Below are positions 1-7,846 of a stretch of DNA of 10,738 bases, in pieces. Both the position numbers and the translations under genes were made by a program. The stretch lies in contig MNUO01000018.1 in assembly GCA_001871015.1 (NCBI GenBank), positions 1 through 10,738 of the forward strand. Reading direction: 5' to 3'. Within the stretch, counting starts at the first letter, position 1; each line of letters opens with the position of its first letter. Under the pieces are notes generated by a model that had not been told where the DNA came from, did not search any database, and was given only the letters and a program-made list of their open reading frames with translations. The DNA is from Candidatus Desantisbacteria bacterium CG1_02_38_46 (lineage in GTDB: Bacteria; Desantisbacteria; UBA1551; UBA1559).

Positions 1-180
1 TATGCTTACTTCAAGCATTTTCTTAACACTAACTTCTGCAGTTATAGAGCGGGTAATTGCAGGTTTAAATTTAAGCAGAATTTCCCCAGGCACATATCCC
101 GCCAAAAGTGGTGGTAAGACAAATAATAACAAAAAAAAGAGGGACGCTTCTACTTTTAAAGTAAAACGAGACCTTGACAT
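1..180 (-). CDS. Secreted protein, N-terminal part only; subtilase-propeptide-like start
   Basis: This is a partial gene that runs off the left edge, giving 60 residues without a stop. The frame opens at ATG 178-180 and reads MSRSRFTLKVEAS, then a hydrophobic stretch (about residues 14-27, LFFLLLFVLPPLLA), then GYVPGEILLKFKPAITR. The basic n-region (R3, R5, K9) followed by the hydrophobic core is a convincing signal peptide, with cleavage expected near A27/G28. The segment YVPGEILLKFKP (residues 29-40) resembles the start of propeptides of secreted subtilisin-like proteases and related surface proteins; this is from family knowledge, and no catalytic residues are in view. No clear Shine-Dalgarno precedes the ATG. 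The start lies in the loop of an inverted repeat whose second arm encodes about residues 8-14. A downstream TTG (130-132) is possible but would leave a signal peptide without positive charges. It follows the PorV-like gene by 41 bp. Confidence 0.6.
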   Translation of the reverse strand, partial: MSRSRFTLKVEASLFFLLLFVLPPLLAGYVPGEILLKFKPAITRSITAEVSVKKMLEVSI

Positions 181-215
181 TGCTTTTATAATTTCGCAAA
201 AAGTAGAAGCGTCCC
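141..215. repeat. 17-bp perfect inverted repeat with 41-nt loop (MITE/REP-like, possibly terminator-like)
   Basis: The arms GGGACGCTTCTACTTTT (141-157) and AAAAGTAGAAGCGTCCC (199-215) are perfect inverted repeats separated by 41 nt. An A-tract (131-138) lies outside the left arm and a T-tract (217-222) outside the right arm, so in either direction the stem is followed by a run of Ts, as in a bidirectional terminator. The loop is long for an intrinsic terminator. The minus-strand coding frame of the edge gene also runs through the loop and left arm. The layout fits a small non-autonomous element of REP/MITE type better; the link to a Y1 (REP-associated) transposase is inference, and no transposase is present. 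It begins 6 nt after the stop codon of the PorV-like gene. Confidence 0.7.
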
Positions 216-221
216 CTTTTT

Positions 222-1238
222 TCATAATCTCATAATCATAGCGAGGCGATGCGTTCCATATGTATTTTTAATTCCGGAAAGTGGATATATAAAAGCATAG
301 TCAAATTGAAGGTCTGGTGAACCGAGGTGATAACTTGCTCCCAGGCTAAAATTCTTATATCCATTTGTCCCTATACTAAATCCTGTCCTCCATCCCATCT
401 GATTTTTCTTTTGAGAAAATCCCTGCAAATCAAATTCACCTATTTCAAGTATAATCCAGTTTTCTATTCCAAGATTTAAGTTATAATCTCCATCCCGATA
501 TAAACCATCTATATTGATTGCGTAACTCCCACCTTCACCAAACCTGTAGGAAGTACCCATTTTAAAACTTATTGGAACAGCATCTCTATTCATAAGACTT
601 ATGTCTGGCTGGTTTATATCTCCGGCAAATACCCCAAATGAAAAAAAGTCAACAGGTCTATACAAAAACCCGAGGTCAACACTTACACCGGACGCTGAAC
701 TACCCCCCTGGAAAACCGGGTCTAACTGAGATGGCTCTGACATATCATATTCAGGCTTGTAAGATTTATATCTATATTTCAAAGATGCGCCAATCGAAAA
801 CTTCTCTGCCTTAAATCCCTTTGCATAAGAAACTGCAAAAGTGATTTCTTTGTAAAGTTCAGAAGTTCTACGCTCTAAATAACCTAAGCCAAATGCACCC
901 ATTTCTTCTTTTAATTTTTGGCCGTATCCAATAAACCCATCACCTATGCTCTCACCCAGACCTAAATAATATCCGGCGTACATTGCCTGCACTTCTATAC
1001 TCTTCAGTTGAACCAATCCCGCCGGATTGTAATAAGAAGCGTTGAGGTCATCAGCCAATGCCACAAATGCATCACCCATTCCCAGAGATCTTGCTCCAGC
1101 TCCCAGGTCTTCAAATGCTGCATAACATAAACCCGACATTAAAACTGACAGCAGAGTAAACTCTGCCACTACCGTTAAAAATTGTGTGATGAATCGCACC
1201 GCTACACAATAAAACAGCGACTGTAACTTCGGCTTCAT
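222..1238 (-). CDS. PorV/PorQ-type (UPF0164) outer-membrane beta-barrel protein
   Basis: The 338-residue protein starts at ATG 1236-1238, chosen because AAAGGAG (1245-1251) sits 6 nt upstream; an in-frame start 11 codons earlier lacks this. An export signal occupies about residues 1-40, ending CYA/AFED. The mature start carries the family signature: GAGARSLGMGDAFVALADD (47-64... region), then ASYYNPAGL (about 67-75). In known members this leads into a FadL-like barrel of antiparallel strands, and the rest of this protein alternates glycine- and aromatic-rich strand-like segments, ending HRLAMIMRL. In Bacteroidetes PorV works with the type IX secretion system, but the wider UPF0164 family occurs in many phyla and its role is mostly unknown, so I do not claim secretion. 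Unusually, residues 23-30 (VVAEFTLL) of the signal peptide are encoded by a copy of the GCAGAGT repeat found elsewhere between genes. It is a paralogue-like neighbour of the next upstream gene, which is also PorV-like. Confidence 0.85.
   Translation of the reverse strand: MKPKLQSLFYCVAVRFITQFLTVVAEFTLLSVLMSGLCYAAFEDLGAGARSLGMGDAFVALADDLNASYYNPAGLVQLKSIEVQAMYAGYYLGLGESIGDGFIGYGQKLKEEMGAFGLGYLERRTSELYKEITFAVSYAKGFKAEKFSIGASLKYRYKSYKPEYDMSEPSQLDPVFQGGSSASGVSVDLGFLYRPVDFFSFGVFAGDINQPDISLMNRDAVPISFKMGTSYRFGEGGSYAINIDGLYRDGDYNLNLGIENWIILEIGEFDLQGFSQKKNQMGWRTGFSIGTNGYKNFSLGASYHLGSPDLQFDYAFIYPLSGIKNTYGTHRLAMIMRL
1150..1173. repeat. GCAGAGT-family palindromic repeat inside a signal-peptide coding region
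   Basis: The core GCAGAGTAAACTCTGC (1151-1166; arms of 7 bp around AA) is flanked by CACTACC, the same flank seen in the copies upstream of the second PorV-like gene and ahcY. Here it lies within codons 23-30 of the PorV-like gene, giving VVAEFTLL in frame. The matching stretch spans 24 bp, a multiple of three, so its presence keeps the frame. Confidence 0.9.
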
Positions 1239-1244
1239 CTTCGT

Positions 1245-1251
1245 CTCCTTT
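1245..1251 (-). promoter_or_regulatory. Shine-Dalgarno fixing the start of the 222-1238 gene
   Basis: The minus strand reads AAAGGAG, 6 nt before ATG 1236-1238. It supports the inner start over the in-frame ATG at 1269-1271, which lies in the edge of the palindromic repeat array. Confidence 0.75.
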
Positions 1252-1267
1252 CTGCGACTATATTTAA

Positions 1268-1444
1268 TCAAACCTGAAGGTTTGAGTTACGTAACTCAGG
1301 GCTTTAGCCCTGACCTAATCAGACCTGAAGGTCTGAGCTACGTAACTCAGGGCTTTAGCCCTGACCTAATCAGACCTGAAGGTCTGAGCTACGTAACTCA
1401 GGACTTCAGTCCTGACCTGCTGTAACTCAGGGCTTTAGCCCTGA
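1268..1444. repeat. Tandem array of 18-bp palindromes, 51-nt period
   Basis: Three units start at 1268, 1319 and 1370, followed by a partial unit to 1444. Each full unit carries two 8-2-8 palindromes joined by GTTACG/GCTACG and TAAC. The first palindrome is TCAAACCTGAAGGTTTGA (1268-1285) or TCAGACCTGAAGGTCTGA (1319-1336, 1370-1387). The second is TCAGGGCTTTAGCCCTGA (1296-1313, 1347-1364, 1427-1444) or TCAGGACTTCAGTCCTGA (1398-1415). In unit 1 the joining segment is itself a perfect palindrome, GAGTTACGTAACTC (1284-1297). The array fills the 209-bp gap between the two PorV-like genes and ends 3 nt before the stop codon of the upstream one. In RNA the palindromes would form short hairpins with minimal loops; none is followed by a good U-tract. 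Confidence 0.95.
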
Positions 1445-1447
1445 TAT

Positions 1448-2500
1448 TTAAAATATCAAAGAACAAGAAATTGCATGGCTTCCAATTGGATTTTGGCTTA
1501 ATGTCTGCCCGTCCTGCCCAATCAGTTTTTCACCCATAAATGCATAATCTACATTCAGGAATAGAAAAGTAATACCGGCTCCAAGCGTAGGATATTTTTG
1601 ACTTAAACCACCTCTAGCTTTTATGAAACCGAAAAGGCTAATCTCTGCCCCTATTTTCACTTTGTCAAGGAAATCGCCCTGCGAAGAAACTAAATCAGCA
1701 AAGTCCATTGAAAGTGTAATAAAGTTGAGTAACTTTGTGCTTGCACCGATTGTCATATTCGTTGGAACCGTATCACTGCCAATTTTTGAATAGAGGTCTT
1801 TAAACATTACACCCACATCAACAAAACCCAGAACTTTGCAATTCAAACCAGCATCCACTCCCCATCCATGCTGGGGGCTAACGTTAGATGGACTCTTTGA
1901 AGTAACATTCTTTGTTGTGCAATTGACATCAACCTTATACTCTTCAAGCATCCTGTAAACATATTTCAAGTTTACACCATAAGAAAAATCAAGGATGGGA
2001 ATTAACTTGGGCAATTTCCCTGCTATGGTGAGCATCATCCCAACATCTGTACCATAACTCCATGTCTCGCTATACATTGCTCCTGCTAAATCGGCCTGCA
2101 ATAAAAAAGCATTCCTTATTCCATAGACATTTAATGCCCAGGAAGGGTTGAATAATCCAACATACGCAAATCCTTTTGCTGCTGATTTGAGGTCTTTTAA
2201 TTTCTCGCAGTCTGCCTTGGTCAATTTATCATATGCCTTTATGTTCGTAATATAGGTTACTGCATCCTGGTTACCCTTCAAGTAAAGCCCTGGCAGAACA
2301 AGAAGTGAATTTTTCATCTTGGTTAGGCCCGCGGGATTATAAAATACACCTTCAGGACCTTCTGCTACTCCAGTATACGCACCGCCCATTCCATCAGCCC
2401 TGATTCCCTCAGGACTAATTCCCACTGTCTGAGCCCCATGACCAATTCCCCAGACCGCCATCAAACCTACAACCACAAACCCAATTAATCTTTTTAACAT
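1448..2500 (-). CDS. PorV/PorQ-type (UPF0164) outer-membrane protein, second copy
   Basis: The protein has 350 residues from ATG 2498-2500. The frame is open a further 30 codons upstream, but that part is translated repeat (including SAEFTLL). AGGAGG at 2507-2512, 6 nt before this ATG, and the signal peptide right after it settle the start. Signal: MLKRLIGFVVVGLMAVWGIGHGA, with cleavage near A23/Q24. The mature start has GISPEGIRADGMGGAYTGVA (about 27-46) and FYNPAGLTKM (about 53-62), the UPF0164 signature also found in the downstream neighbour. The body shows repeated strand-like blocks, and the chain ends SHAISCSLIF, with the C-terminal phenylalanine typical of outer-membrane barrels. Residues about 125-250 differ strongly from the neighbour, so these are distant relatives rather than a recent duplication. 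A FadL/OmpP1-like transporter is the main alternative. Repeat arrays flank the gene on both sides. Confidence 0.85.
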   Translation of the reverse strand: MLKRLIGFVVVGLMAVWGIGHGAQTVGISPEGIRADGMGGAYTGVAEGPEGVFYNPAGLTKMKNSLLVLPGLYLKGNQDAVTYITNIKAYDKLTKADCEKLKDLKSAAKGFAYVGLFNPSWALNVYGIRNAFLLQADLAGAMYSETWSYGTDVGMMLTIAGKLPKLIPILDFSYGVNLKYVYRMLEEYKVDVNCTTKNVTSKSPSNVSPQHGWGVDAGLNCKVLGFVDVGVMFKDLYSKIGSDTVPTNMTIGASTKLLNFITLSMDFADLVSSQGDFLDKVKIGAEISLFGFIKARGGLSQKYPTLGAGITFLFLNVDYAFMGEKLIGQDGQTLSQNPIGSHAISCSLIF

Positions 2501-2506
2501 CTCCAC

Positions 2507-2512
2507 CCTCCT
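2507..2512 (-). promoter_or_regulatory. Shine-Dalgarno fixing the start of the 1448-2500 gene
   Basis: A perfect AGGAGG on the minus strand lies 6 nt upstream of ATG 2498-2500. It decides against the longer reading frame that runs back through the repeats to 2590. Confidence 0.85.
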
Positions 2513-2524
2513 CGTATAATATAT

Positions 2525-2695
2525 CTTTAGCAGAGTAAACTCTGCACTTCCAGAGTGCCTACTTTTGGCCACTACCAATCTTGGTGTCACTTTAGCAGAG
2601 TAAACTCTGCCACTACCAATCTTGGTGTCACTTTAGCAGAGTAAACTCTGCACTTCCAGAGTGCCTACTTTTGGCCACTACCAATCTTGGTGTCA
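2525..2695. repeat. Three tandem copies of a GCAGAGT-family repeat (65, 41 and 65 bp)
   Basis: The copies are 2525-2589, 2590-2630 and 2631-2695. Copies 1 and 3 appear identical. Copy 2 lacks a 24-bp internal segment (from the second half of the ACTCTGC arm through TTTTGGC). Each starts CTTTAGCAGAGTAAACTCTGC and ends ACCAATCTTGGTGTCA. The 16-bp palindromic cores lie at 2530-2545, 2595-2610 and 2636-2651. The tail holds a second small palindrome, ACCAATCTTGGT (5-2-5). The array fills nearly the whole gap between ahcY and the second PorV-like gene, from 3 nt past the ahcY stop to 12 nt before the Shine-Dalgarno. The identical copies suggest recent duplication. Confidence 0.95.
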
Positions 2696-2698
2696 CCA

Positions 2699-4140
<1,442 letters not shown>

Positions 4141-4141
4141 A

Positions 4142-5338
4142 TTATATTCCTGCTTCTTTGCGCAGGACCTCTGCCATATTGGTCTTTTCCCAGGTAAAAC
4201 CTTCTTTTTCTCTTCCAAAATGACCATATGCAGCAGTCTTTCTGTAAATCGGGCGCAGCAGATCCAGATTCTTTATCATTTCTCTCGGCCTTAAATCAAA
4301 ATGCTTAAAGACAAGATTCTTTATCTGTTCCTCCGGGATTTTATAGGTGCCGTAAGTATTAATTGTCACTGATAGTGGCTCTGCCTTCCCAATAACATAT
4401 GAAATGTGCATCTCGCATCTGTCTGCCAGCCCTGCCTTGACAATATTCTTGGCAACATATCTTGCCATATAAGCTGCAGAACGGTCAACTTTGGTTGGGT
4501 CCTTACCTGAAAAAGCGCCTCCGCCATGAGCGCACATCCCCCCATATGTATCAACGATGATTTTTCTGCCCGTCATTCCAGTGTCACTCTGGGGTCCTCC
4601 TGTCAAAAATTTACCTGTCTCATTGATATGATATTCGGGCTCAACCTTTCGCATCCATGCAGGAATCACTGGCTTGATTACTTTCTCAATTATCTCTTCT
4701 TTTGTTTTGTTGCTCATCCTGCTCGAATTCTTAGGATCAAGAGCTTCTTCAGTATGTTGTACAGCAATTACAACTGACCTTACGCTGAAAGGTTTTTTAT
4801 TTTTGTACTCTACAGTAACCTGAGATTTTCCATCAGGACCCAAATATTTAATTATACCTTTCTTTCTAACCTCTGCAAGGCGCCGCGTCAGTTTATGGGC
4901 AAGAATAATTGGCATAGGCATCAATTCTGGTGTTTCATTAATTGCAAAACCGACCATCATTCCCTGGTCCCCAGCTCCTCCGCGGTTCACACCTAAAGCA
5001 ATATCAGGAGATTGCCGGCCGATTGCATTGAGAACTGCACAGGTTTTATAATCAAAACCATATTTGGCGTCTGTATAACCAATCTCCTTAAGAATATCCC
5101 GCACAAGTTTGTGCAAATCAACGTAACAACCTGTTGTAATTTCTCCGCCCACAATAACCATTCCAACTGTTACAAAGGTTTCGCAGGCAACTCTCACTGC
5201 TTCAACGCACCCATTTTTCCCCTGAATTTCACAGCGCAAGATTTCATCGAGCACTCCATCAGAAATCTGGTCGCAAATTTTGTCCGGGTGACCCTCTGTT
5301 ACCGATTCTGAAGCAAACAGATAATTACCTTTAATCAT
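4142..5338 (-). CDS. metK: S-adenosylmethionine synthetase (methionine adenosyltransferase)
   Basis: It makes SAM from methionine and ATP, releasing phosphate and pyrophosphate, in the cytoplasm as an oligomer. The 398 residues match the normal bacterial length. Conserved motifs: [11 protein letters not shown] (10-20), GAGDQG (121-126, the signature hexapeptide), [19 protein letters not shown] (245-263) and [19 protein letters not shown] (272-290, the nonapeptide and ATP/metal-binding loop); the C-terminal YGHFGRE is also typical. The start ATG 5336-5338 overlaps the TGA of the upstream pyrophosphorylase gene as ATGA, and a strong purine-rich Shine-Dalgarno (AGGAGG, 5345-5350) lies inside that gene, so translation is probably coupled. 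No key residue appears missing. The unusual point is the partner: metK sits in the same transcript as sugar-nucleotide genes, with ahcY next. Confidence 0.98.
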   Translation of the reverse strand: MIKGNYLFASESVTEGHPDKICDQISDGVLDEILRCEIQGKNGCVEAVRVACETFVTVGMVIVGGEITTGCYVDLHKLVRDILKEIGYTDAKYGFDYKTCAVLNAIGRQSPDIALGVNRGGAGDQGMMVGFAINETPELMPMPIILAHKLTRRLAEVRKKGIIKYLGPDGKSQVTVEYKNKKPFSVRSVVIAVQHTEEALDPKNSSRMSNKTKEEIIEKVIKPVIPAWMRKVEPEYHINETGKFLTGGPQSDTGMTGRKIIVDTYGGMCAHGGGAFSGKDPTKVDRSAAYMARYVAKNIVKAGLADRCEMHISYVIGKAEPLSVTINTYGTYKIPEEQIKNLVFKHFDLRPREMIKNLDLLRPIYRKTAAYGHFGREKEGFTWEKTNMAEVLRKEAGI

Positions 5339-6414
5339 TTTTCTCCTCCTCCCAGCTGTACTATTCCATCAAACATTGATATACTTTCAATTACGCGCGC
5401 ATTTTTTCCGATGATACAATTTTTTATGCGCACCCCCTTTCCTATATATGCGTCATCCCATATTATGCAATCCTGCAAAATTGCCCCTTCGTCAACAAAA
5501 GAGTTATTGCCCAATACAGTTGCTCCACTTATTTTGACATTTTTCTTAACCCTGCAATTCTTTCCAATTATAAGTGGGGATGAAAGAAACGCTGATGAGT
5601 CAATTTCGCATCCTTCGCCAATCCACGCTTGTCCACGCCCTCCGAACTTCCCACTGATGCCAACCCACCTACGGGTACCCCCTATCTTCACTCTTACTTT
5701 TCCTTCAAGAATATCCTTGTGCGCCATTCTGTATTGGAGAAGGTTGCCAATATCACACCAGTAGTCAGTTGTATAATATCCATAGATTTTTTTCTTTTTT
5801 TTCAAAAGGAGGGGAAATAGATTTTTAGCAAAGTCAAACTCCTTATTTCGGGGAATATATTTAAGGACTTCTGGCTCAAGCACATAAATACCTGTATTTA
5901 TTCCTCCGGCCATTCCATGAAAAACTTCTCCCCATCCCGGCTTTTCAAGAAAATGGGAAATCTCGCCACCTTTACTTACCGCGGCTATACCATATTCCAG
6001 ACGGGCACTAACTTCCTTCAAAACAATTGTCCCTATGCCGGCTTTTTGTTTATGAAATTTTAACAGTTTTGTTAAGTTGGTATTTGCCAACCCATCTCCA
6101 CTCATTACCAAGAATGTTCCTTTTTTAAAAAAATCCTCTGCTTTCTTAACCCCACCTGCTGTACCCCACGGTTTTCTCTCAAAAGAATAAGTAATATTTA
6201 CTCCCCATTGTTCTCCATTTCTAAAATAATTTTTTATAATCTTGGGTTTAAAATGAAGATTCATAATAATATCCTTTATCCCATGACTCCTCAATAATTC
6301 TATTGTATATTCGAGTACAGGTTTATTTGCTACAGGAACCATAGGTTTTGGAATTGTATAAGTAAGTGGCCTTAATCTCGTTCCAATGCCACCACACATC
6401 ACAATTGCTCGCAT
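5335..6414 (-). CDS. Sugar-nucleotide pyrophosphorylase, probably mannose-1-phosphate guanylyltransferase
   Basis: This nucleotidyltransferase joins a sugar 1-phosphate to an NTP, giving an NDP-sugar and pyrophosphate. The 359 residues have two parts. The N-terminal Rossmann-like NTP_transferase domain (1 to about 235) has [11 protein letters not shown] (8-18), PKPM (22-25), GTAGG (84-88), the metal-binding SGD (105-107), EKP (157-159), [12 protein letters not shown] (173-184) and DYWCDIG (217-223). A C-terminal left-handed beta-helix (about 262-350) follows, with hexapeptide-like turns such as [15 protein letters not shown]. The form without a cofused mutase, ending [14 protein letters not shown], resembles the N-terminal part of bacterial fused GMPP-phosphomannomutases; the mutase here is a separate gene 4 kb upstream. 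GDP-mannose is therefore the best guess, but glucose-1-phosphate specificity cannot be excluded. AAAGGAAG (6421-6428) precedes the start by 6 nt. Its stop overlaps metK. Confidence 0.85.
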   Translation of the reverse strand: MRAIVMCGGIGTRLRPLTYTIPKPMVPVANKPVLEYTIELLRSHGIKDIIMNLHFKPKIIKNYFRNGEQWGVNITYSFERKPWGTAGGVKKAEDFFKKGTFLVMSGDGLANTNLTKLLKFHKQKAGIGTIVLKEVSARLEYGIAAVSKGGEISHFLEKPGWGEVFHGMAGGINTGIYVLEPEVLKYIPRNKEFDFAKNLFPLLLKKKKKIYGYYTTDYWCDIGNLLQYRMAHKDILEGKVRVKIGGTRRWVGISGKFGGRGQAWIGEGCEIDSSAFLSSPLIIGKNCRVKKNVKISGATVLGNNSFVDEGAILQDCIIWDDAYIGKGVRIKNCIIGKNARVIESISMFDGIVQLGGGEK

Positions 6415-6446
6415 TTATATCTTCCTTTACAACTCATTAAGAAAAA

Positions 6447-6592
6447 TCAGACCTGAAGGTCCGTAGCTCAGGGCTTTAGCCCTGACATGCTGTACCTCAT
6501 GACTTTAGTCCTGACCTGCCGTAGCTCAGGGCTTTAGCCCTGACATGCTGTACCTCAGGACTTTAGTCCTGATATCAAACCTAAAGGTTTGA
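6447..6592. repeat. Tandem array of 18-bp palindromes, 29-nt period
   Basis: 8-2-8 palindromes start every 29 nt: TCAGGGCTTTAGCCCTGA (6468-6485), TCATGACTTTAGTCCTGA (6497-6514, one arm mismatch), TCAGGGCTTTAGCCCTGA (6526-6543) and TCAGGACTTTAGTCCTGA (6555-6572). A truncated TCAGACCT copy (6447-6461) lies on the left and TCAAACCTAAAGGTTTGA (6575-6592) on the right. GGGC-type and GGAC-type palindromes alternate, and units 1 and 3 are identical including their spacer, so the larger period is 58 nt. The array fills most of the 211-bp gap between the second glycosyltransferase and the pyrophosphorylase. The same family occupies 1268-1444. No terminator with a U-tract and no promoter was recognised in this gap. 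Confidence 0.95.
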
Positions 6593-6625
6593 GTTACAAC
6601 ACTTCTGGTATAATTTCCTTAGCTA

Positions 6626-7831
6626 TTAAAAAATCGCAGGAAAATTTACATCTCTTTTCTGTGCTCTTTCGTATACATCAAAATATTGCTGAACAACAAT
6701 TTCCCAGCTAACTCTGCTTTCAAGATACCATTTGAGGTTATTTCCTAAATATCTCCTTAAACTCTCGCTTGAGGCAAGCCTGATAATATTTCTTTTCAGC
6801 GATTCCTTATCAGTAAAAAGCAACCCTCCATTACTCTCAATTGTTTGGGAAGTAAGTCCTTCCAGAGGAGCTGTAGTTATATATGGTTTATTCAAAGCAA
6901 TAATCCGGGCAAGGGTCCCTGATTGTGTTTCGTCTACAGATGGAAGGATTACGAAATCACATATTGCCATCACTTTATAATAGAGAACTCCGCGTGGCTC
7001 AAATTTGAAATATTTTGCAATACCTTTCTTTTCTAATTCCTTCAGTTTCGTTATGTATTTCTCATAATCTTTCCTGTGGTCAGGATCCCTGATATCACCG
7101 GCAGCAAAAAGAAACCAGTTTTCGCCGGTCCTTCCAAAAATTACCTGTTCAATTTCCTCCCATAAATCAAGAACAATATCCCATCTTTTATTACTCTGTA
7201 CCCAGCCAACCAATCCGACCATATGCCTGCCTATAAGTTCACTTAATCCCAATTCTTCTTTTAATTTATTTATCTCTTTATCTCCATATCTTCTATCATT
7301 TCTTGCTCCATGAGGAATAACAGCGACTTTGTTCAACAATTTTTTGTTCTTTTTCTCTCTGAATGTCCAGGAAAACCTCCATTTCTGATATTTACACTTT
7401 AATATTAAAACAGTGCATTTTTTTAAAACTTCCCAGATAAACCATTCTTCTTTTTCTCTTAACCTGCCGTGTACTGTATGTGCCTCTATGATTACAGGAT
7501 ACTCTTTTATACGGTCAAGCAATTTGAGAAATCCCTGGTTGTAATCAATCTTTCCCCTCTTATTTATATAGTTGTAAAGTCCATATTCATGCTGGATATG
7601 AACTACATCCGGATTCAATTCTTTAATTTTCTCTGCAACCGGTTTATACCAGTCCTCCTTGTTTAAATCAATAATTGGATGGACATTTTCTCCCCTGCCA
7701 TCCAGATGCGAAATGACATTAATCATTACATCGGGAGCTGCTTTTTTGATAAACTCTATAGCCTCTTCAACAAATGTTGCTATTCCGCAAAAACGAGGTG
7801 AGAAACTAGAAATCATAACTATTGAACGCAT
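6626..7831 (-). CDS. GT4-type glycosyltransferase (second of the cassette)
   Basis: This 401-residue protein is predicted to transfer a sugar from an NDP-sugar with retention, in the cytoplasm. It shows the GT-B plan. The N-terminal acceptor domain has ISSFSPRFCGIATF (7-20) and VVHIQHEYGLY (76-86), and AHTVHGR (117-123). VIPHGAR (171-177) leads into the donor domain, which has GLVGWVQSNKRWDIVL (206-221) and PSVDETQSGTLARIIAL (297-313), where the family's donor-binding acidic region lies. The N-terminal motifs match those of the other glycosyltransferase here (ECGIATF, QHEFGIY, VIPHG), so the two are distant paralogues, but the donor domains differ, with DETQSGTLA against NPDQITSGTLA. Substrates cannot be read from sequence. 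AAAGGAG (7841-7847) overlaps the stop codon of the upstream gene, 9 nt before the ATG, and supports both the start and cotranscription. Confidence 0.85.
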   Translation of the reverse strand: MRSIVMISSFSPRFCGIATFVEEAIEFIKKAAPDVMINVISHLDGRGENVHPIIDLNKEDWYKPVAEKIKELNPDVVHIQHEYGLYNYINKRGKIDYNQGFLKLLDRIKEYPVIIEAHTVHGRLREKEEWFIWEVLKKCTVLILKCKYQKWRFSWTFREKKNKKLLNKVAVIPHGARNDRRYGDKEINKLKEELGLSELIGRHMVGLVGWVQSNKRWDIVLDLWEEIEQVIFGRTGENWFLFAAGDIRDPDHRKDYEKYITKLKELEKKGIAKYFKFEPRGVLYYKVMAICDFVILPSVDETQSGTLARIIALNKPYITTAPLEGLTSQTIESNGGLLFTDKESLKRNIIRLASSESLRRYLGNNLKWYLESRVSWEIVVQQYFDVYERAQKRDVNFPAIF

Positions 7832-7846
7832 AGCTATTTTCTCCTT

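Noticed and set aside
174-192. TTGACA and TATAAT on the plus strand as a sigma-70 promoter
   Set aside because: The hexamers are only 7 nt apart instead of about 17, lie in the loop of the inverted repeat, and no plus-strand gene follows.
141-222. Simple intrinsic terminator for the PorV-like gene
   Set aside because: The stem and T-tract fit, but the 41-nt loop is long and a coding frame with a signal peptide passes through the left arm. It is kept as a repeat with possible terminator activity, not called as a terminator.
2-235. Plus-strand open frame starting MLTSSIFLTL
   Set aside because: It is antisense to the secreted-protein frame and the end of the PorV-like gene, has no ribosome site, and translates the inverted repeat. 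The minus frame has a coherent signal peptide and a recognisable mature start.
1268-1444. CRISPR array
   Set aside because: The 51-nt units are repeats throughout, with no unique spacers of constant length, and no cas genes are nearby. The same holds for 2525-2695, 3993-4140 and 6447-6592.
2513-2545. Minus-strand promoter (ATTATA with TTTACT) ahead of the second PorV-like gene
   Set aside because: Spacing is too short, the -35 match is poor, and a start site would fall on the Shine-Dalgarno.
5411-5764. Plus-strand open frame of 117 codons opposite the pyrophosphorylase
   Set aside because: It is antisense to a well-conserved beta-helix domain; its proline/serine-rich composition reflects the opposite strand.
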